From positions 429,247 through 493,246 of the forward strand of contig CAUYUJ010014327.1 in assembly GCA_963575745.1 (NCBI GenBank): a DNA stretch of 64,000 nt, in the 5' to 3' direction. The DNA is from Prorocentrum cordatum. Lineage: Eukaryota > Sar > Dinophyceae > Prorocentrales > Prorocentraceae. Below are positions 62,781 through 64,000 of this stretch, one piece after another. A program made the translations under genes and the position numbers. The stretch's first letter is position 1; each line of letters begins with the position of its first letter. Under the pieces are notes generated by a model. That model searched no databases. It was not told where the DNA came from and saw only the letters and a list, made by a program, of their open reading frames with translations.

Positions 62781-63659
62781 CTGGCGGCGGGGGTTGCCGA
62801 ACCACGGGTGGGCTGCGCGACCGCGCGGCCGTTTGGGGCTGTCTTGGGCGCCTCTGGGGCAGCAGCCGTCTTGGGGCCGTCGTGCCAGAGGGCACGAAGA
62901 GGGCCCCAAAAGGGCCCCAGGACGCCGCCGGTCGCGGGCCCACCGTTCTGCCACCCGGCCCTGTCTTGGAGGGGCCCGAAGGCCTCAAGAGGACCGCAAG
63001 AGCACCCCCAAGGGTCCCTAAGAGGGCCCCAAACCGCATGTATTTGGTACGCGTCTTGGGCTTGCGAGAGGGGCACCCAAGTGCATGCGTCATGGGGCCG
63101 TGTTGAGGCCCTGTTGGGGCCCTCTTGGGGCCCTCCTGGCCCCCTCTTGGGGCCCCTCGGAAGCGCTCCCAGCCTGTCCTGGCCCCCTCTTGGGGCCGCC
63201 ACGGGCGCCTGAAGAGTCATCCTGGCGCAGTCTTGAGGCGTCTTGGGGTCCTCCCGGCAGCCTACTGAGGCGTCTTGGGAAGACATTGAGCGCCCATGTG
63301 GCCGCCTTGGACGCGTCGAAGACGAAAAGCACGGAAACTCCCGAAACGTACGTTTTCCCTGGGGATTGGGACGATGTGTCCTTGTCCGGGGGCTCTCTCT
63401 CTGGAGCCCACTTGGAGCATTTTGGAGGTCTCTTGGGCCGTCTGGCGGCTATCTTGGGCGTCTTCGAGCGCTCGGTGCCCGTCTCGGAGGCCCTCTTGGA
63501 CCGTCTTCGGCCGTCTTCGGGCCCTCTTGGGGGCCTCCGGGTGCGGCTCGGAACGCTCTTACGCCATCTTGGAAGCGCGCCGGGGCCCCGGGGCCGCGCT
63601 GGTGGCCGCCGGAGGGAGCCAGTCCACGGCCACTGCTCGCCCATTTGGCGAGAGGTGAA

Positions 63660-63835
63660 CGCTGCATTATAACAGAGATGACGTTGGGCTCCAGCTTCGC
63701 CTCCCACATCTCGCTCAGCAGCGCCAGCGCCCGCTGCCACTGCCTGCCTTTCTCGCACGCGCTGATCCCAGCGTTGTAGGATAGATAGGGCTGACCAGTG
63801 GACTCCGTCCACGAACTCTGCACGAATTCGCATGT
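63660..63835 (-). pseudogene. PPR module 17: one repeat plus decayed cap
   Basis: L-S-Y-N-A-G-I-S-A-C-E-K-G-R-Q-W-Q-R-A-L, then A-L-L-S-E-M-W-E-A-K-L-E-P-N-V-I-S-V and exit through the two-base-longer junction (atctctgttataatgcagc). Cap tagggctgaccagtggactc at 63785. Confidence 0.6.
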
Positions 63836-64000
63836 GGTGGACATGCTACCGAAAGGCCTGACATGATGACGTGTGGCTCGAACTTCGAATTCCGCGCATG
63901 CCACTGCGTGCTGCTGCTTGCTGCCGCTGCTGCGTGCTGTGGGCAATGCTTACCTTTGTTGCGTGCTGTTGCCGCTTGCCTTCGGGGGGTAATGGGTGTG
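63836..64000. other. Window end, CTGCTGC-rich
   Basis: tgctgctgcttgctgccgct phrases. No gene recognised; truncated by the window edge. Confidence 0.3.

Larger units (their letters stand above)
29700..64000 (+). repeat. CCGTCTTGGG-type degenerate repeat landscape (eastern block)
   Basis: Between the PPR sites listed separately, this 34 kb is dominated by irregular 10-12 bp units such as gccgtcttggg, ggccctcttgg and gcgcctcttgg. The phrase tcttgg is the anchor, and its spacing is most often 10 or 11 bp. Conserved AT-richer islands interrupt it roughly every 350-450 bp where it is continuous. Both strands read open in several frames (plus G-P-S-W-A-V-L-G, minus P-K-T-A-Q-E-A-P-R-R) because stops are rare in these units. 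I do not treat these frames as genes. Confidence 0.75.

Overview
The window looks like nuclear DNA of a dinoflagellate. The evidence is: pentatricopeptide (PPR) units of the type ACEKG-QWQ-AL-LL-EM, repeated many times; a retroelement that combines reverse transcriptase, a split RNase H, a cytosine-5 DNA methyltransferase and a tyrosine recombinase; introns with polypyrimidine-AG ends; very GC-rich, low-gene-density DNA; and large purine/pyrimidine microsatellites. There are no operons, Shine-Dalgarno sites or tRNA/rRNA genes. A Prorocentrum-like species is my guess from the PPR style; the genus is not proven by anything here.

Layout. 0.08-1.2 kb: one intact single-exon gene for a probable secreted serine esterase (minus strand). 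1.3-20.8 kb: a repeat-rich intergenic or intronic landscape with (TCC)n/(GGA)n tracts up to about 0.9 kb, an 83-86 bp tandem array, GC-rich minisatellites, a 149 bp hairpin, and four families of short dispersed elements, at least three with terminal inverted repeats. A small two-exon coiled-coil gene fits at 18.7-19.4 kb (minus), and further isolated coiled-coil-type exon candidates lie at 9.9 and 10.6 kb (minus). 20.8-22.05 kb: a (CATA/CATG)n array and (TA)n. 21.4-22.8 kb: the first block of a degenerate CCGTCTTGGG-type repeat. 22.86-27.06 kb: a decayed tyrosine-recombinase (DIRS-like) retroelement on the minus strand. In 5' to 3' order it has reverse transcriptase, RNase H first half, C5-methyltransferase, RNase H second half, and tyrosine recombinase. 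27.3-29.7 kb: candidate exons and two more (GGA)n tracts.

29.7-64 kb: a mosaic built from one repeating theme, always in the same orientation. Each module has a tract of 10-12 bp-periodic CCGTCTTGGG-like sequence, with short AT-richer conserved islands inside it, followed by one to three PPR units read on the minus strand, each closed by a conserved cap that contains a small palindrome. About 17 such PPR/cap sites are present. Most hold one 35-residue repeat and are then thrown out of frame; one, at 50.3-51.8 kb, keeps three in-frame repeats in a long ORF and may be a real gene. Superimposed are duplicated blocks of 0.5-1.4 kb, a 344 bp satellite with a 688 bp higher-order unit (40.5-42.6 kb), GC-rich 126 bp tandem units, and CGA/GTC codon-type repeats.

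How it works together: the esterase, the small coiled-coil gene and perhaps the three-repeat PPR ORF are the only plausible functional genes. The rest looks like repeat expansion, retroelement decay and serial duplication of PPR-bearing modules. Long open frames inside microsatellites and CCGTCTTGGG tracts are compositional and are not annotated as genes.
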